From Methylotenera oryzisoli (GTDB lineage: Bacteria; Pseudomonadota; Gammaproteobacteria; Burkholderiales; Methylophilaceae), in NCBI RefSeq assembly GCF_004661485.1, contig NZ_PQVH01000008.1:496001-560000 (forward strand): a stretch of 64,000 bases of DNA, read 5' to 3'. Positions 49,487 to 59,351 of this stretch are shown here, one piece after another. The position numbers and the translations under genes were made by a program. The first letter of the stretch is position 1. Each line of letters begins with the position of its first letter. Under the pieces are notes generated by a model. That model did not search any database. It was not told where the DNA came from and was given only the letters and a program-made list of their open reading frames with translations.

Positions 49487-49890
49487 ATTGCACCCGCCAC
49501 ATTCTGCATTCTTTCAAAGATTTTGGAAATTTTTTCATCTAATATTTGTGCCGAAAATGGTTTAACTACGTATCCATTTGCCCCAGCCTTAGCTGCCATT
49601 AAGATATTTTCTTTTTTTGCCTCGGCAGTCACCATCAGTACTGGTGTATGGCTTATATCACGATCAGCGCGCACTCTTTCTAAAAGAGTTAAACCATCCA
49701 TATTGGGCATATTCCAATCTGTAATGACAAAATCATAGTAACCACTCTGCAGCTTACTCCAAGCAGCTAAACCATCCTCAGCTTCATCTATATTGGTATA
49801 ACCAATTTGCTTTAACAGGTTAATTACTATTCTGCGCATAGTAGAAAAATCATCTACTACCAGAATTTTTATATCTGGTTTACTTTCCAT
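49483..49890 (-). CDS. cheY: CheY-type response regulator, copy 1
   Basis: 135 residues, a single receiver domain: [23 protein letters not shown], phospho-acceptor Asp in [14 protein letters not shown], Thr in MVTAEA, Lys in GYVVKPF. The DDFSTMRRI motif is that of classical flagellar-switch CheY. It overlaps cheZ by 4 bp, so this is the copy most likely to be CheZ's substrate. All catalytic residues present. Confidence 0.94.
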   Translation of the reverse strand: MESKPDIKILVVDDFSTMRRIVINLLKQIGYTNIDEAEDGLAAWSKLQSGYYDFVITDWNMPNMDGLTLLERVRADRDISHTPVLMVTAEAKKENILMAAKAGANGYVVKPFSAQILDEKISKIFERMQNVAGAI

Positions 49891-49944
49891 ACATCATGCC
49901 TTCGCAATTTTTTTAAGTTCTGTTCCATGATTACGGCAATACTA

Positions 49945-50316
49945 CTAATGTCTAGTCGCATGGTAATGCGCTCGTAAATCAGCTTGTAATACATGCCGAA
50001 TAGCTTTTAGTGTTTGAATATGTTCGACACCAACAGCTCTTCGGTTAATATTGATTTCACTAAGAACGCTCTCAGACAATTTAGTGGTAAAAGATAAATC
50101 GATTAATGCATTATCAGCGGCATAAATCATCGCAGCTATATCCATCATGATGCGCATTACATCCACTATCGCTTCAAGCTCTACAATTTCATCTTCACAA
50201 TCGCAAATCTGCATTAACAACTCTGCTTGATCCAGCAAGCTTTCTGTTTCTGCTAGAAATAAGGCGTAAGCCTCCTCAATCAGCACTCCATGAGTTTGAT
50301 TACGCTCAATTAACAT
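49945..50316 (-). CDS. Unrecognised small helical protein, HPt-like without histidine
   Basis: 123 residues, predicted all-helical, acidic. Pattern FLAETESLLDQAELLMQ, then VDVMRIMMDIAAMIYAADNALIDLSFTTKLSESVL, follows the helix layout of a CheA P1 (HPt) domain, where the second helix normally has a phosphorylatable His in an HxxKG motif. Here that helix (about 47-66) contains no His and no KG. I do not know the family. It sits in the chemotaxis operon after another such gene. A structural or regulatory phosphorelay decoy role is speculative. Confidence 0.6.
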   Translation of the reverse strand: MLIERNQTHGVLIEEAYALFLAETESLLDQAELLMQICDCEDEIVELEAIVDVMRIMMDIAAMIYAADNALIDLSFTTKLSESVLSEININRRAVGVEHIQTLKAIRHVLQADLRAHYHATRH

Positions 50317-50370
50317 GATGCAAAATCCATGAATGAAAAAATGAAATCAACAGGTTAAAAATAATCACGC

Positions 50371-50805
50371 TCATAGTTTTACTTGGTTCAATTCGTAATT
50401 AAGCGACGTTTGCAAATAATTCATTTGTTGATTGTCTGCAGGCACATTTAAGCTGACACTATCGAGCTGCTCTCTTAAACTTTTATGAATTCTAAGATAG
50501 TGTGCGATGCGCTCTTGCGTGAGTGGCAATTTCTTTTCAATCATTTTTGCGACTAAGAACTCTAGAATGAAAGTTACTTCTGTCATATCGTCTAGCCCAT
50601 ACAGAATGCTCGAAACTTTGATTTTTCTAATATTGTTTAATATTGCATTTAAATTTGTGTTGATTGAGCAACCGATTAAATCGGTATCTAGAGATATGGA
50701 TATGTTTTCTAGACTGGTTTCTATATCTGCCAACTGAAAGTCTGCAACATGAAAAAAGCTAGATTGTTTTTCATTATGATGAAATTTGTATTCATTTAAA
50801 CTCAT
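50371..50805 (-). CDS. HPt-like protein with the phosphorylatable histidine replaced
   Basis: 144 residues. The core NLNAILNNIRKIKVSSILYGLDDMTEVTFILEFLVAKM aligns, by eye, with the CheA P1/HPt helix pair lFRaaHtiKGsagtfGldemaevthelE: the histidine position is R60, the Lys (K63) is kept, and the GL..M.EVT.ilE part is well kept. The linker LPLTQERI matches the usual PLTPELI before the fourth helix. So it appears to be a histidine-less HPt. It lies 40 bp after a cheY gene. Function unknown. Confidence 0.6.
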   Translation of the reverse strand: MSLNEYKFHHNEKQSSFFHVADFQLADIETSLENISISLDTDLIGCSINTNLNAILNNIRKIKVSSILYGLDDMTEVTFILEFLVAKMIEKKLPLTQERIAHYLRIHKSLREQLDSVSLNVPADNQQMNYLQTSLNYELNQVKL

Positions 50806-50845
50806 CTATATTCTCCTGTTTGCTAACTCAATCGCAAAGGAAAAA

Positions 50846-51214
50846 TCAAACACCCAACACTTTATGCACAACATCTAACAAACGCTCTGGGTGAAATGGC
50901 TTAACTAACCAGCCAGTTGCGCCAGCAGCTTTTCCCTCCATTTTCATATCAGCGCTAGACTCAGTGGTTAACATCAAAATAGGTACAGACTGATAAGATC
51001 CTAACTCGCGCAATTTTTTAACTAGCGACAAACCATCCATCACCGGCATATTGTGATCGGTAAGAACAAGATCGACTGTTTTCTCTTTTGCTTTTTCTAG
51101 ACCATCCTGCCCATCTATAGCCTGAACAACTTGATAACCTGCTTGCTCAAGGCTAAATACCACCATTTTTCGCAAAGAATCAGAATCATCAACAGCAAGA
51201 ATTGTTTTAGTCAT
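50846..51214 (-). CDS. CheY-type response regulator, copy 2
   Basis: 122 residues. Receiver residues intact: ILAVDDSDSLRKMVVFSLEQAGY, Asp in LVLTDHNMPVMDGLSL, Thr in MLTTES, Lys in WLVKPFHPERL. Sequence differs from the cheZ-linked CheY and resembles the stand-alone CheY often placed next to a chemoreceptor and CheW. It probably acts as a phosphate sink or on another output. 31-bp gap before the pseudo-HPt gene, 62 bp after the chemoreceptor. Confidence 0.9.
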   Translation of the reverse strand: MTKTILAVDDSDSLRKMVVFSLEQAGYQVVQAIDGQDGLEKAKEKTVDLVLTDHNMPVMDGLSLVKKLRELGSYQSVPILMLTTESSADMKMEGKAAGATGWLVKPFHPERLLDVVHKVLGV

Positions 51215-51276
51215 AGAGGGGCTCCGATCTTTTTACTTCAACTTAAAAATTAATTTAATTACTCAATACTATTAGT

Positions 51277-54200
51277 CTAGAACTCTTCCCAATCACCTTC
51301 ATCTTTAGGAGCTTGGCCAGATTTTCTAATCGCACTTTGTTGCTTCTGTGCACGTTGAGCAATCTGCTCATAAGGTTTTAGCGTTCTTAAATTATTAGTT
51401 TGTGCGGCACCTCCGCTCAATTTAAAAGCACTCACGGTGTCCAGTAATGCCACGGCTTGGTCAACTAATGACTCCGCTGCGGCTGCGGCTTCTTCAACCA
51501 ACGCTGCATTCTGCTGAGTGACTTCATCCATACTTGTCATTGCTGTGTTCACTTGGCTGATACCTGAGCTTTGCTCTACTGATGCTGCGGCAATTTCTCC
51601 CATGATGTTTGTCACGCGTTGGACTGATGTCACTATCTCTTGCATCGTAGCACCTGCATTTTCTACTTGTTTGGTACCTTCCGCGGTTTTATTAACTGAG
51701 TCGGTAATCAGCTCTTTAATTTCTTTCGCCGCGCTAGCTGAACGTTGGGCCAGACTTCTCACCTCTCCTGCAACGACTGCGAAGCCTCGCCCTTGTTCTC
51801 CTGCTCTAGCTGCTTCGACTGCTGCATTCAGCGCTAGGATGTTAGTTTGGAAAGCGATACCGTCAATCACGGAGATGATATCTTCAATCTTATGCGCACT
51901 TTGGTTGATGGCATTCATGGTATTCACCACTTGACCTACCACTTCTCCACCCTTGACGGCGACATCCGAGGCAACAGTGGCAAGTTGGTTGGCTTGTTTA
52001 GCACTTTCTGCGTTGTTTTTCACGGTCGCGGCAAGCTGTTCCATGCTGGCCGCAGTTTCTTCTAAGCTTGAGGCTTGCTGTTCGGTGCGACTTGATAGGT
52101 CTGTGTTGCCTGAGGAGATTTCGCCAGCAGCGGTGTTGATGGTTTCACCGGCTTCTTTGACTTGGATGATGACTTCTGTCATCTTGTCCATCAGGGCGTT
52201 GACTCCGTCACACAGACTCGCGATAGGTCCTGTTTTGCCTGACAGCGGCACTCTGTTGCTCAGATCACCGATTTTTGCCTTTTCAATGACACTTTGTGTT
52301 TCTACTACGGCAGAACTAAGTGCGAGTGAATTTTGATGTTGCTCAGTAATATCTGTTGCATATTTCACCACTTTGAACGGCTTACCATTCATATCAAAGA
52401 TAGGGTTATAGCTGGCCTGTAACCATATTTCTTTACCGCCTTTACCTACCCGTTTATATTGCCCCACATCAGCCTCACCTCTGGCCAATTTCTCCCACAT
52501 CGCTTTGTATTCAGCACTGTTTTGATGTGAGGTTTCCACAAACATACGATGATGGTTACCTACAATCTCTTTCTCGCTATAGCCTGTAACGCGACCAAAG
52601 TTGTCATTCACAGCCGTAATTTTTCCGGTTAAATCAAACTCAATCACCCCTTGAATTTTGTCAATCGCAGCGATCTGGCCTGCGTTTTCAGCTGCTTGTA
52701 ATTTTTGCTCTGTGATATCAATTGTGTAGTTGGCAATTTTTTGCAGTTTGCCATTCACATCATAAATGGGGTTATATGAAGCTTGAATCCAAACCTCCTT
52801 ACCACTCTTTGCAATTCTTTTGTACTGCCCAGCATCACTATTGCCCTGTAACAAACTTGCCCACAAATTGCTATATGCAGTGCTTTTTGCGTAAACAGGA
52901 TCTAGTACCATGCTGACATGGCGCCCAATGAGTTCATGTTGGCTATAGCCCAACATATTCAGATAGACAGGATTCGCTTTTAAAACAGTGCCATCCAGTC
53001 CAATCTCTATCACACCTTGTGAACGATTAATCGCCTCTACTTGGCCTTCAAAGTCAGCATTCTTTATTTTTTGTTCAGTAATATCTGTTGCATACTGCAC
53101 TACTTTATAAGGCTTACCAGATGCAGATAAGATAGGGTTATAGGATGCTTGTATCCAAACTTCTTTATGATTTTTGCCAATACGTTTGAACTCGCCTGTG
53201 ACAGCCTCTCCACGTAATAACTTCTGCCATAACTGTTGATTAGCATCACTATTAGATTCTGCTGCCTCAACATGCACATCGTGCTCTTTGCCCAACACTT
53301 CGTCGCGAGAAAAATCCAACATATTGAGATAAATGTCATTGATTGCAATCACATTCTCTTGCATATCAAACTCAATCACGCCGGTAGATTGACTAATAGC
53401 GGCTAACTGGCCTTCATACTGTGTAGATTGCTCTTTCACCGCATGCGCCAGTTCTTTTGCCTCGTTGACATTCACACTAAGCATAGTTTGAGTCACTTTT
53501 AATGCTCTCAACACGCGACCTAGCTCGTTATTACCACTTGTGACAAACTCAGTATCTAATCTGTTTGATTTAATATTATCTAAGACTCTAAATATCACAG
53601 ACAAAGGATTAGCTATCGAACGCATAATAAAGTATGCAAAACAAGCCAAAAACCCAACTGCAACAAACAAACTGGCAATTGTCCAATTGCGTGTTAATTT
53701 ATAGCTTTCAACTGAAGTGTCGTATTCCAACTTTGCATGCCCAGCTTGATACTGAATAAGCTCTACTAAAGCCGGATGTGCTACGTTATATAAATCTCTA
53801 GCTTTTGTTGAAAACAACTTTGCCTTTTCATAATCGTTAGCACGTAATGCATCAACAGCTGGAAGTAATGCCTCTTTTACAAATGCTCCTCGTGTTGCTA
53901 CAAACTTATCCGCCAACACTTTTTCTTCATCAGTAATGTTCGTTGCCATGTACTTCTGCCACAACTCACTAATTGCAGCGATATTTTTTTCGATTGAGTC
54001 TGATGATTGAGCAGAAAACTGCTGATTCATTTCAAACGATGAAACACCATCATGTGCTTCATAAGTCACTTCACTGAGTGCTATTCGAAGAATTGTTCTA
54101 TTCTCTAGCATCATGTTAGAGATTTGACCTAAATCTTCAATAGGGACTAACCTGTCACTGTAAATCCTCATCATGCGCTGATTAGCGGCATCTAATTTAT

Positions 54201-54771
54201 CAAGAGAAACCCAAGCTTGCGCGATTAGCAACACAGCAGCTAACGTCACAATGCCCGCTAATCTTTGTGATAATTTAAAATCTAACAGTTTGTATTTAAC
54301 TTTACTTAGTAAGTTGTTATTCATCACTTGGCCTTCATGAATAACAAGGTGCTGCGCTTTACCCTCTTTAAAAAGACGATACGCAGCATCAGCTTCATTG
54401 ACTTGCTGACGTGTAGGTTTCCTACGTGCTGAGAAATAACCAACAACTTGGCCATTTTCTAAAATTGGCGCAACATCCGCCTTTACCCAATAAAAATCTC
54501 CCTGCTTAGTACGATTTTTAACCAAGCCACTCCAGGGCCTGCCAGCTTTTAAGTTATGCCAAAGGTCTGCAAATGCTTCAACGGGCATATCAGGGTGCCG
54601 AACAATATTGTGGCTTGAGCCAATTAATTCCTCCGCAGAAAAACCAGACGTCTTAATAAAATCCTGGTTGGCATACGTAATAATGCCCTTAAGATCTGTT
54701 TTGGTGAGCATAAACTCATCATCCCCGAACAACACCTCATCATTTGTTACTGGCATATTGATTTTCATCAT
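51277..54771 (-). CDS. Methyl-accepting chemotaxis protein with four PAS domains
   Basis: 1164 residues. Order: Aer-like PAS (about 10-125, [21 protein letters not shown]), TM1 (169-187), a four-helix-type periplasmic domain (188-362), TM2 (363-383), HAMP-like linker, three consecutive PAS domains (about 452-567, 575-688, 698-811, each ending DITEQ), then the MCP signalling domain with the canonical tip [34 protein letters not shown]. The C-terminus ends DWEEF, matching the CheR/CheB-binding pentapeptide at receptor tails. Energy/redox sensing is a reasonable guess because Aer-type PAS domains bind FAD. Confidence 0.93.
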   Translation of the reverse strand: MMKINMPVTNDEVLFGDDEFMLTKTDLKGIITYANQDFIKTSGFSAEELIGSSHNIVRHPDMPVEAFADLWHNLKAGRPWSGLVKNRTKQGDFYWVKADVAPILENGQVVGYFSARRKPTRQQVNEADAAYRLFKEGKAQHLVIHEGQVMNNNLLSKVKYKLLDFKLSQRLAGIVTLAAVLLIAQAWVSLDKLDAANQRMMRIYSDRLVPIEDLGQISNMMLENRTILRIALSEVTYEAHDGVSSFEMNQQFSAQSSDSIEKNIAAISELWQKYMATNITDEEKVLADKFVATRGAFVKEALLPAVDALRANDYEKAKLFSTKARDLYNVAHPALVELIQYQAGHAKLEYDTSVESYKLTRNWTIASLFVAVGFLACFAYFIMRSIANPLSVIFRVLDNIKSNRLDTEFVTSGNNELGRVLRALKVTQTMLSVNVNEAKELAHAVKEQSTQYEGQLAAISQSTGVIEFDMQENVIAINDIYLNMLDFSRDEVLGKEHDVHVEAAESNSDANQQLWQKLLRGEAVTGEFKRIGKNHKEVWIQASYNPILSASGKPYKVVQYATDITEQKIKNADFEGQVEAINRSQGVIEIGLDGTVLKANPVYLNMLGYSQHELIGRHVSMVLDPVYAKSTAYSNLWASLLQGNSDAGQYKRIAKSGKEVWIQASYNPIYDVNGKLQKIANYTIDITEQKLQAAENAGQIAAIDKIQGVIEFDLTGKITAVNDNFGRVTGYSEKEIVGNHHRMFVETSHQNSAEYKAMWEKLARGEADVGQYKRVGKGGKEIWLQASYNPIFDMNGKPFKVVKYATDITEQHQNSLALSSAVVETQSVIEKAKIGDLSNRVPLSGKTGPIASLCDGVNALMDKMTEVIIQVKEAGETINTAAGEISSGNTDLSSRTEQQASSLEETAASMEQLAATVKNNAESAKQANQLATVASDVAVKGGEVVGQVVNTMNAINQSAHKIEDIISVIDGIAFQTNILALNAAVEAARAGEQGRGFAVVAGEVRSLAQRSASAAKEIKELITDSVNKTAEGTKQVENAGATMQEIVTSVQRVTNIMGEIAAASVEQSSGISQVNTAMTSMDEVTQQNAALVEEAAAAAESLVDQAVALLDTVSAFKLSGGAAQTNNLRTLKPYEQIAQRAQKQQSAIRKSGQAPKDEGDWEEF

Positions 54772-54857
54772 TCTTCCCTTTGCTGTATTCTTATCATCAA
54801 ACGTTCACTCAACGTTTAACTGTACAACACGCTCACCAATCTCATCATTGACCTAAA

Positions 54858-55400
54858 TTAAACTTCTACCTCATCGATTAAACCTATTTCTCGACTAGCC
54901 ATTAATTGTTCAATGGCGACTAAAATCAGCATTCTTTCTTCATGTGCGGCAAGGCCAATAATGTATTTAGTATCAATCCCTGTATCTAATGCAGGCATAG
55001 GCTCTATTTGTGATGCTTTTAGTGCAACTACGTCTGAAACACCATCCACCACCACACCTACAGTGCGCCCATTTAAATTTAAAACAATCACCACCGTAAG
55101 TTCGCTGTAGTGCACCTCGCTCAATTTGAACTTAATACGTAAATCGACGATAGGAACAATCTTCCCCCGTAGGTTTACAACCCCTTTGATAAAACTTGGC
55201 GTGTTAGGAATTTTGGTCACCACATCGTAACCACGTATCTCCTGTACATTCATAATCTGAATACCGTACTCTTCAACACCTAATAAAAAGGTTAGATACT
55301 CAAACGCATCTGGAGCAAGATCGATTGAAGGATGCTCATCAGATATCGGCATTGTCGATGTGATGCTATCTTCGCTACTCATCTCTTTACTCATATGCAT
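54858..55400 (-). CDS. cheW: CheW coupling protein
   Basis: 180 residues from ATG 55400; further in-frame candidates are TTG 55409, ATG 55394 and ATG 55382. [58 protein letters not shown] is a textbook CheW domain. It links receptors to CheA. It heads the leftward group cheW-MCP-cheY-two HPt-like genes-cheY-cheZ; no cheA gene is in the window. Confidence 0.95.
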   Translation of the reverse strand: MHMSKEMSSEDSITSTMPISDEHPSIDLAPDAFEYLTFLLGVEEYGIQIMNVQEIRGYDVVTKIPNTPSFIKGVVNLRGKIVPIVDLRIKFKLSEVHYSELTVVIVLNLNGRTVGVVVDGVSDVVALKASQIEPMPALDTGIDTKYIIGLAAHEERMLILVAIEQLMASREIGLIDEVEV

Positions 55401-55409
55401 TTTGTACAA

Positions 55410-55777
55410 AAAATATAAAAATTAAATTACGCAACTCACCATCAACTCTTTAATGAATCCATCATTAGATAAATAGTTTATTTAATACTAATTTATTAAA
55501 TTTGATACCTAAATGATATTTTATTTTTTTAGATTTGTATACACAAATAGTAAAATAAATATACAAAATTGATTTTTAAGTAATAAAGCAATCATTAATT
55601 TGATAAATATTTATAATATTTATTCTTAATTATCAAATATGTATTAAAATATTTGATAATAGCGGCAGGCTTGAATCAAAAAAAACCTGAACACATTCAT
55701 GAGCACTCAGGTAGCATCATTTAGAATGAGCAGCCAACAATGTGTACCGTTTGAATAACCTTAATTAAAGTAAAAAT
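55410..55777. other. 368-bp AT-rich divergent region between cheW and the HTH-receiver gene
   Basis: No gene. Very AT-rich in its middle. Holds ATTTGATAAATAT (55598-55610), a perfect 12-bp inverted repeat (55629-55660), and ACCTGA/TCAGGT (55685-55690 and 55707-55712). Probably the control region for both directions. Confidence 0.5.
55629..55660. repeat. 12-bp inverted repeat with TTTGATAA core
   Basis: ATTATCAAATAT (55629-55640) and ATATTTGATAAT (55649-55660) are exact reverse complements around an 8-nt centre. Good operator candidate upstream of the HTH-receiver gene. Confidence 0.65.
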
Positions 55778-56380
55778 ATGTCGATTAAAAAATCAGCGCT
55801 AAAAACACTTGATTTAATGACAACCAGCGATGTAGCCAAAGCCTTAGGGGTGACCGTACGCTCTGTACAGCTTTGGGTAGAGCAAGGTGCATTAGAAGGC
55901 TGGAAAACGCCGGGGGGGCATCGTCGAATAACCCGTGCATCGTTTGAAAAGTTCAACGCCAATATTGGCTCCACTGAAAACAAAGCCACAACTCGCTTGA
56001 ATGTAGTCGTAGTCGAAGATAGCCTAGCAATGCAGAAACTTTATCGGATGACAATCGAATCTTGGCAACTGCCCATTGATGTGAAGTTTGTCTCAAACGG
56101 CTGTGAAGGCATTATCTATGTCAGTCAGCACATGCCAGACTTGTTAATTACAGACCTAAAAATGCCAGAGATGGACGGTTTTGCGATGCTGAAATCACTA
56201 CGTGATGTAGATGATTTTTCAAAAATGGCGATTGTGGTGGTGACTGGCATGCAAGCGCAAGAAATTGAAGAAAAAGGCGGCTTACCAAAAGGAGTTAGAC
56301 TATACGGCAAAAGCCCTGTACCATTTTGGGAAATGCGTGAGCTGATGCAAGGTTTAATAGATAGAAAATTAGAAGCATAG
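55778..56380 (+). CDS. HTH (excisionase/MerR-like) plus receiver response regulator
   Basis: 200 residues. Residues about 13-60 form a winged HTH of the excisionase/MerR class: TTSDVAKALGVTVRSVQLWVEQGALEGWKTPGGHRRI. Residues 73-198 are a receiver with E80-D81, phospho-acceptor D126 in LLITDLKMPEMDG, T156 and K178. The DNA-binding domain is N-terminal, the reverse of the common OmpR order. The gene is followed 4 bp later by a histidine kinase, presumably its partner, and is preceded by a palindrome that may be its own site. Confidence 0.88.
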   Translation: MSIKKSALKTLDLMTTSDVAKALGVTVRSVQLWVEQGALEGWKTPGGHRRITRASFEKFNANIGSTENKATTRLNVVVVEDSLAMQKLYRMTIESWQLPIDVKFVSNGCEGIIYVSQHMPDLLITDLKMPEMDGFAMLKSLRDVDDFSKMAIVVVTGMQAQEIEEKGGLPKGVRLYGKSPVPFWEMRELMQGLIDRKLEA

Positions 56381-56384
56381 TCTT

Positions 56385-57440
56385 TTGAACAATCAAAAAA
56401 CAATCCCAGCAGATATAGCCTCAATTATCGACAACTGCCCGTACGGCCTAGTAACGGTTAACGCTACTAGTTTAGTGAGTTATGCAAACGCCACATTTGC
56501 GAGAGTAATGGGAATTGAGCCCGACGCTATTATCAACACACCCAACCACGCCATGTGGCAAACACTGCTGAAACAATATTCAGTAGATGGCAACATGAAA
56601 ACATATATTGGTGGCGTTTTAACACTCAGAGCAAAAAACTCTAATAAAGTGGTTAGGTTAAGTTGCCAATTACCCAAACAAAGCGAAACCAAACAAATAC
56701 TCTATTTTCAGGACATTACAGCTGAGTCTGAAGTCGACAATATGAAAAGTGAGTTTTTATACTCAGCCACCCACGAACTACGCAACCCGATTGCAATTAT
56801 CTTTGGTTTTTCTGACCTTCTATTAAATACAGAATTCAATCGTGATGCATCGATCGATATCTTGCAAACGATTCACGAGCAGGCAAAAGAACTGAACCAC
56901 CTGACCAACGAACTACTCGACATTGCCAGGATTGAATCACGTAAAGGCAAGGACTTTGTGTTAGCTGAAGAAGCAATAGAAAATATACTACAAACAGTTC
57001 GTAAAGAGTGGTGCGCCAGAGTTGGTGAACACAGAATCACACTCAGCTTGCCTACACATATTCCTACTGTATTAATCGATAAAGACAAAATAAAACAAGC
57101 CATTACCAACATCATGAGTAATGCTTGCAAATACTCACCAGAAACTAGCGTGGTCTCAATTGAAGTCGTATTAGATAAAGCGCTCTCAGACAGCATGGTT
57201 GGTATTGTCATCCGCGACGAGGGTTTTGGCATGTCATCAGAAGATATGAGTCATTTATTCGAGCGATTTTGGCGATCAGACAGATTCAGAAATCTCCCAG
57301 GCACAGGACTGGGCATGTCTATCGTTAAGGAAATCATTGAATACCATCAGGGCCTGATTGAGATTAACAGCGCAGTGAACAAAGGCACGACGGTGACATT
57401 ATGGCTACCCATCTATATTGATTTAGCTTCAATCGAGTAA
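56385..57440 (+). CDS. Soluble PAS sensor histidine kinase
   Basis: 351 residues from TTG 56385, the only start compatible with the PAS domain. No membrane segment, so a cytoplasmic signal is likely. PAS (about 12-115), HisKA with H130 in SATHELRNPIAII, then HATPase_c with TNIMSNACKYSPE, RDEGFGMS and GTGLGMSIVKEI. It follows the HTH-receiver gene by 4 bp and is very likely its cognate kinase. All catalytic boxes present. Confidence 0.9.
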   Translation: MNNQKTIPADIASIIDNCPYGLVTVNATSLVSYANATFARVMGIEPDAIINTPNHAMWQTLLKQYSVDGNMKTYIGGVLTLRAKNSNKVVRLSCQLPKQSETKQILYFQDITAESEVDNMKSEFLYSATHELRNPIAIIFGFSDLLLNTEFNRDASIDILQTIHEQAKELNHLTNELLDIARIESRKGKDFVLAEEAIENILQTVRKEWCARVGEHRITLSLPTHIPTVLIDKDKIKQAITNIMSNACKYSPETSVVSIEVVLDKALSDSMVGIVIRDEGFGMSSEDMSHLFERFWRSDRFRNLPGTGLGMSIVKEIIEYHQGLIEINSAVNKGTTVTLWLPIYIDLASIE

Positions 57441-57484
57441 TCAACCCCATCCAAAACACGTTTAACACGAAGCGATATCAATTC

Positions 57485-58693
57485 TCAAATATCCAAGCTA
57501 GAAGCTATTTGATCTACCCAAATTAACGCCTCGTTCTGGCATGCCATAATCACCTCAATTGTTGTGCCTAGAACACTTGCATGCTTTTCAACATCAGCAA
57601 ATTTAGCTAACTCTAAAAATTCAACGAGTGCTAGCAAACTTCCTGCAACACCAGATCTGTTTAGCAAGGCGTCTCTGATTGAGGTTGCCAAACTCATTTT
57701 AGCAACAACACTGTTCATCGAATCATTTAATAACACGTCTGCCAAAGAAAGCATTCCCGTCATAAATACTGCATCATGGTGCACTGTAGATCCATGATGA
57801 TTACATTGCGTACTCATTAACTCCATCAATTTGGCACGCCATAGCGCTGTATACATCAGCATCGTTGGAACGTTTGCAGTATCTCTTTGGGTATAGAGCA
57901 TTACTTGTAGCCAGCGAATCATTTGTCCGCGACCTAGTATCATAATGGCGTGTCTGATTGAACTTACCTCCCTGCCTGCGCCGATTGCTGCTGAGTTTAC
58001 CATTCTAAGCATCTGCACACTGAGTACAGGGTTTTCTCTAAAGAATCTCTCTAGGGCGGCATCACTTCCATCAGAATTGAGCTCTGCAATAACTTCAAGT
58101 ATGACATGGACGCTTAACGGTAATGACTTTGTAGCGTCAGGTCTGACATCAAGGTAATAATAGCCCTGATATAAGTTAACCCCAATATTTTCTGAACACT
58201 CTCTTTGTTCGAGACAATTCGTCTCTACTGCTATTAAATTTGCTGTTGAAGAGACTAAAACATCAGAAATACTCTGTAGGCCATGTTCAAGGTTTATTCT
58301 GACAAATTTTGCATAAGCCAATAATGGTAGACGCGGATCTTTATCAGCCCAGTCATCCAGCGCTAAGCTATATCCCATATCGGCTAATACAGAACATCGA
58401 TTGATTAAATCTTCAGAGACGACATCACAGCGCACCAAGGTCAGTACCACCTGAGTTTTAGGCAGTAAAGTCAGTGCATCAGCCATCAAAAACTGTTCGT
58501 CAACTTTGACAAACACTTGATGATTAGCAAACAACCCAGCTGTTTCCAAGCATAAAAATGGGTGAAGTGCAGATATTACGCTTTCTGAAATATTATCAGT
58601 CGCATTTTCACGCTTATCTACCACCAAGTCGATTCCTACTAGGTGACACTGCACATCAGTAATAGGCTGATAAGAAACCAATTTATTTTGCAT
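57485..58693 (-). CDS. YuxH-type degenerate EAL plus HDOD signalling protein
   Basis: 402 residues from ATG 58693, chosen because GAGGG lies 6 bp before it; ATG 58699 is in frame but too close. The N-terminal half resembles an EAL domain without its catalytic Glu (GIDLVVD in place of EALLR) but with ALDDWADKDPRLP like the DDFG motif; residues about 205-390 are an HDOD domain (FFRENPVLSVQMLRMVNSAAIG, IRHAIMILGRGQMIRWLQVML). Such proteins cannot hydrolyse c-di-GMP and probably scaffold other regulators of motility. Confidence 0.83.
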   Translation of the reverse strand: MQNKLVSYQPITDVQCHLVGIDLVVDKRENATDNISESVISALHPFLCLETAGLFANHQVFVKVDEQFLMADALTLLPKTQVVLTLVRCDVVSEDLINRCSVLADMGYSLALDDWADKDPRLPLLAYAKFVRINLEHGLQSISDVLVSSTANLIAVETNCLEQRECSENIGVNLYQGYYYLDVRPDATKSLPLSVHVILEVIAELNSDGSDAALERFFRENPVLSVQMLRMVNSAAIGAGREVSSIRHAIMILGRGQMIRWLQVMLYTQRDTANVPTMLMYTALWRAKLMELMSTQCNHHGSTVHHDAVFMTGMLSLADVLLNDSMNSVVAKMSLATSIRDALLNRSGVAGSLLALVEFLELAKFADVEKHASVLGTTIEVIMACQNEALIWVDQIASSLDI

Positions 58694-58778
58694 TATCATC
58701 CCTCTGCAACAGACCCTTGCAACATCAGTGATGCCACAAGGTATTTAATTGGAACATACGATGAACAATTGTACACAT

Positions 58779-58814
58779 TTTTTGATAAATATGATATTTT
58801 TGATAAATACGATA
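58779..58814. repeat. Two-unit 18-bp tandem repeat before the receiver gene
   Basis: TTTTTGATAAATATGATA (58779-58796) is followed at once by the same 18 bp with one change (58797-58814). It lies in the gap between the leftward EAL/HDOD gene and the rightward receiver gene, about 62 bp before the latter's start. Core TTTGATAAATA recurs at about 55599. Confidence 0.8.
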
Positions 58815-58875
58815 ACCAATGTAATAATATAGAAAATATTAAATACAACAATCAGTGCTTGAATGGAGAAAATCA

Positions 58876-59268
58876 ATGGAAAGAATGTTAATTATTGACG
58901 ATGAATATGAACTATTGAATAGCCTACAACTAGCTTTTGGATACGATGAATACAAAATTTCGCAAGCCAAAAACGAACAACAAGCGATTGATATGGCAGA
59001 GGCTGTGCAGCCTGAGATTATTATCATGAACATGCCAGGGCAAACGAATGATGGCATAAAAGCCTTCAGAAAACTAAAAGAGATTCCTCAACTACGTAAC
59101 AGCAACATCATCGTACTCTCTGCACAGTCACAGCATGATGCTATCTTGAAGGAAATTAACGACAATACAACCTACTTTATACCCAAGCCATTTCGCCAAG
59201 AAGATTTAACAACAGCGTTAAGTGGAATACGCACAAAGCGGCTACAAAGCAATCAAGTAAGAAACTAA
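58876..59268 (+). CDS. Stand-alone receiver domain lacking the phospho-acceptor Asp
   Basis: 130 residues from ATG 58876, preceded by TGGAG. The fold of a CheY-like receiver is clear: MERMLIIDDEYELLNSLQLAF, S82 in VLSAQ and K104 in FIPKPF. But the position normally held by the phosphorylated Asp is N52, in EIIIMNMPGQTNDG (codon AAC). It is therefore probably not phosphorylated in the usual way. No output domain. Neighbours are an EAL/HDOD gene and a kinase pair. Confidence 0.85.
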   Translation: MERMLIIDDEYELLNSLQLAFGYDEYKISQAKNEQQAIDMAEAVQPEIIIMNMPGQTNDGIKAFRKLKEIPQLRNSNIIVLSAQSQHDAILKEINDNTTYFIPKPFRQEDLTTALSGIRTKRLQSNQVRN

Positions 59269-59292
59269 CGATTGAGATATTTAAATCAGTAA

Positions 59293-59341
59293 GCTATTAG
59301 TATATAAAAGTATTGAAAGCTGAGGCTTCCAAACTAATAGC
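59293..59341. repeat. 9-bp inverted repeat between convergent genes
   Basis: GCTATTAGT (59293-59301) and ACTAATAGC (59333-59341), with an inner AAGC/GCTT hairpin. Lies between the ends of the receiver and TauE genes; could act as a bidirectional stop. Confidence 0.55.
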
Positions 59342-59351
59342 ATTACGATTT

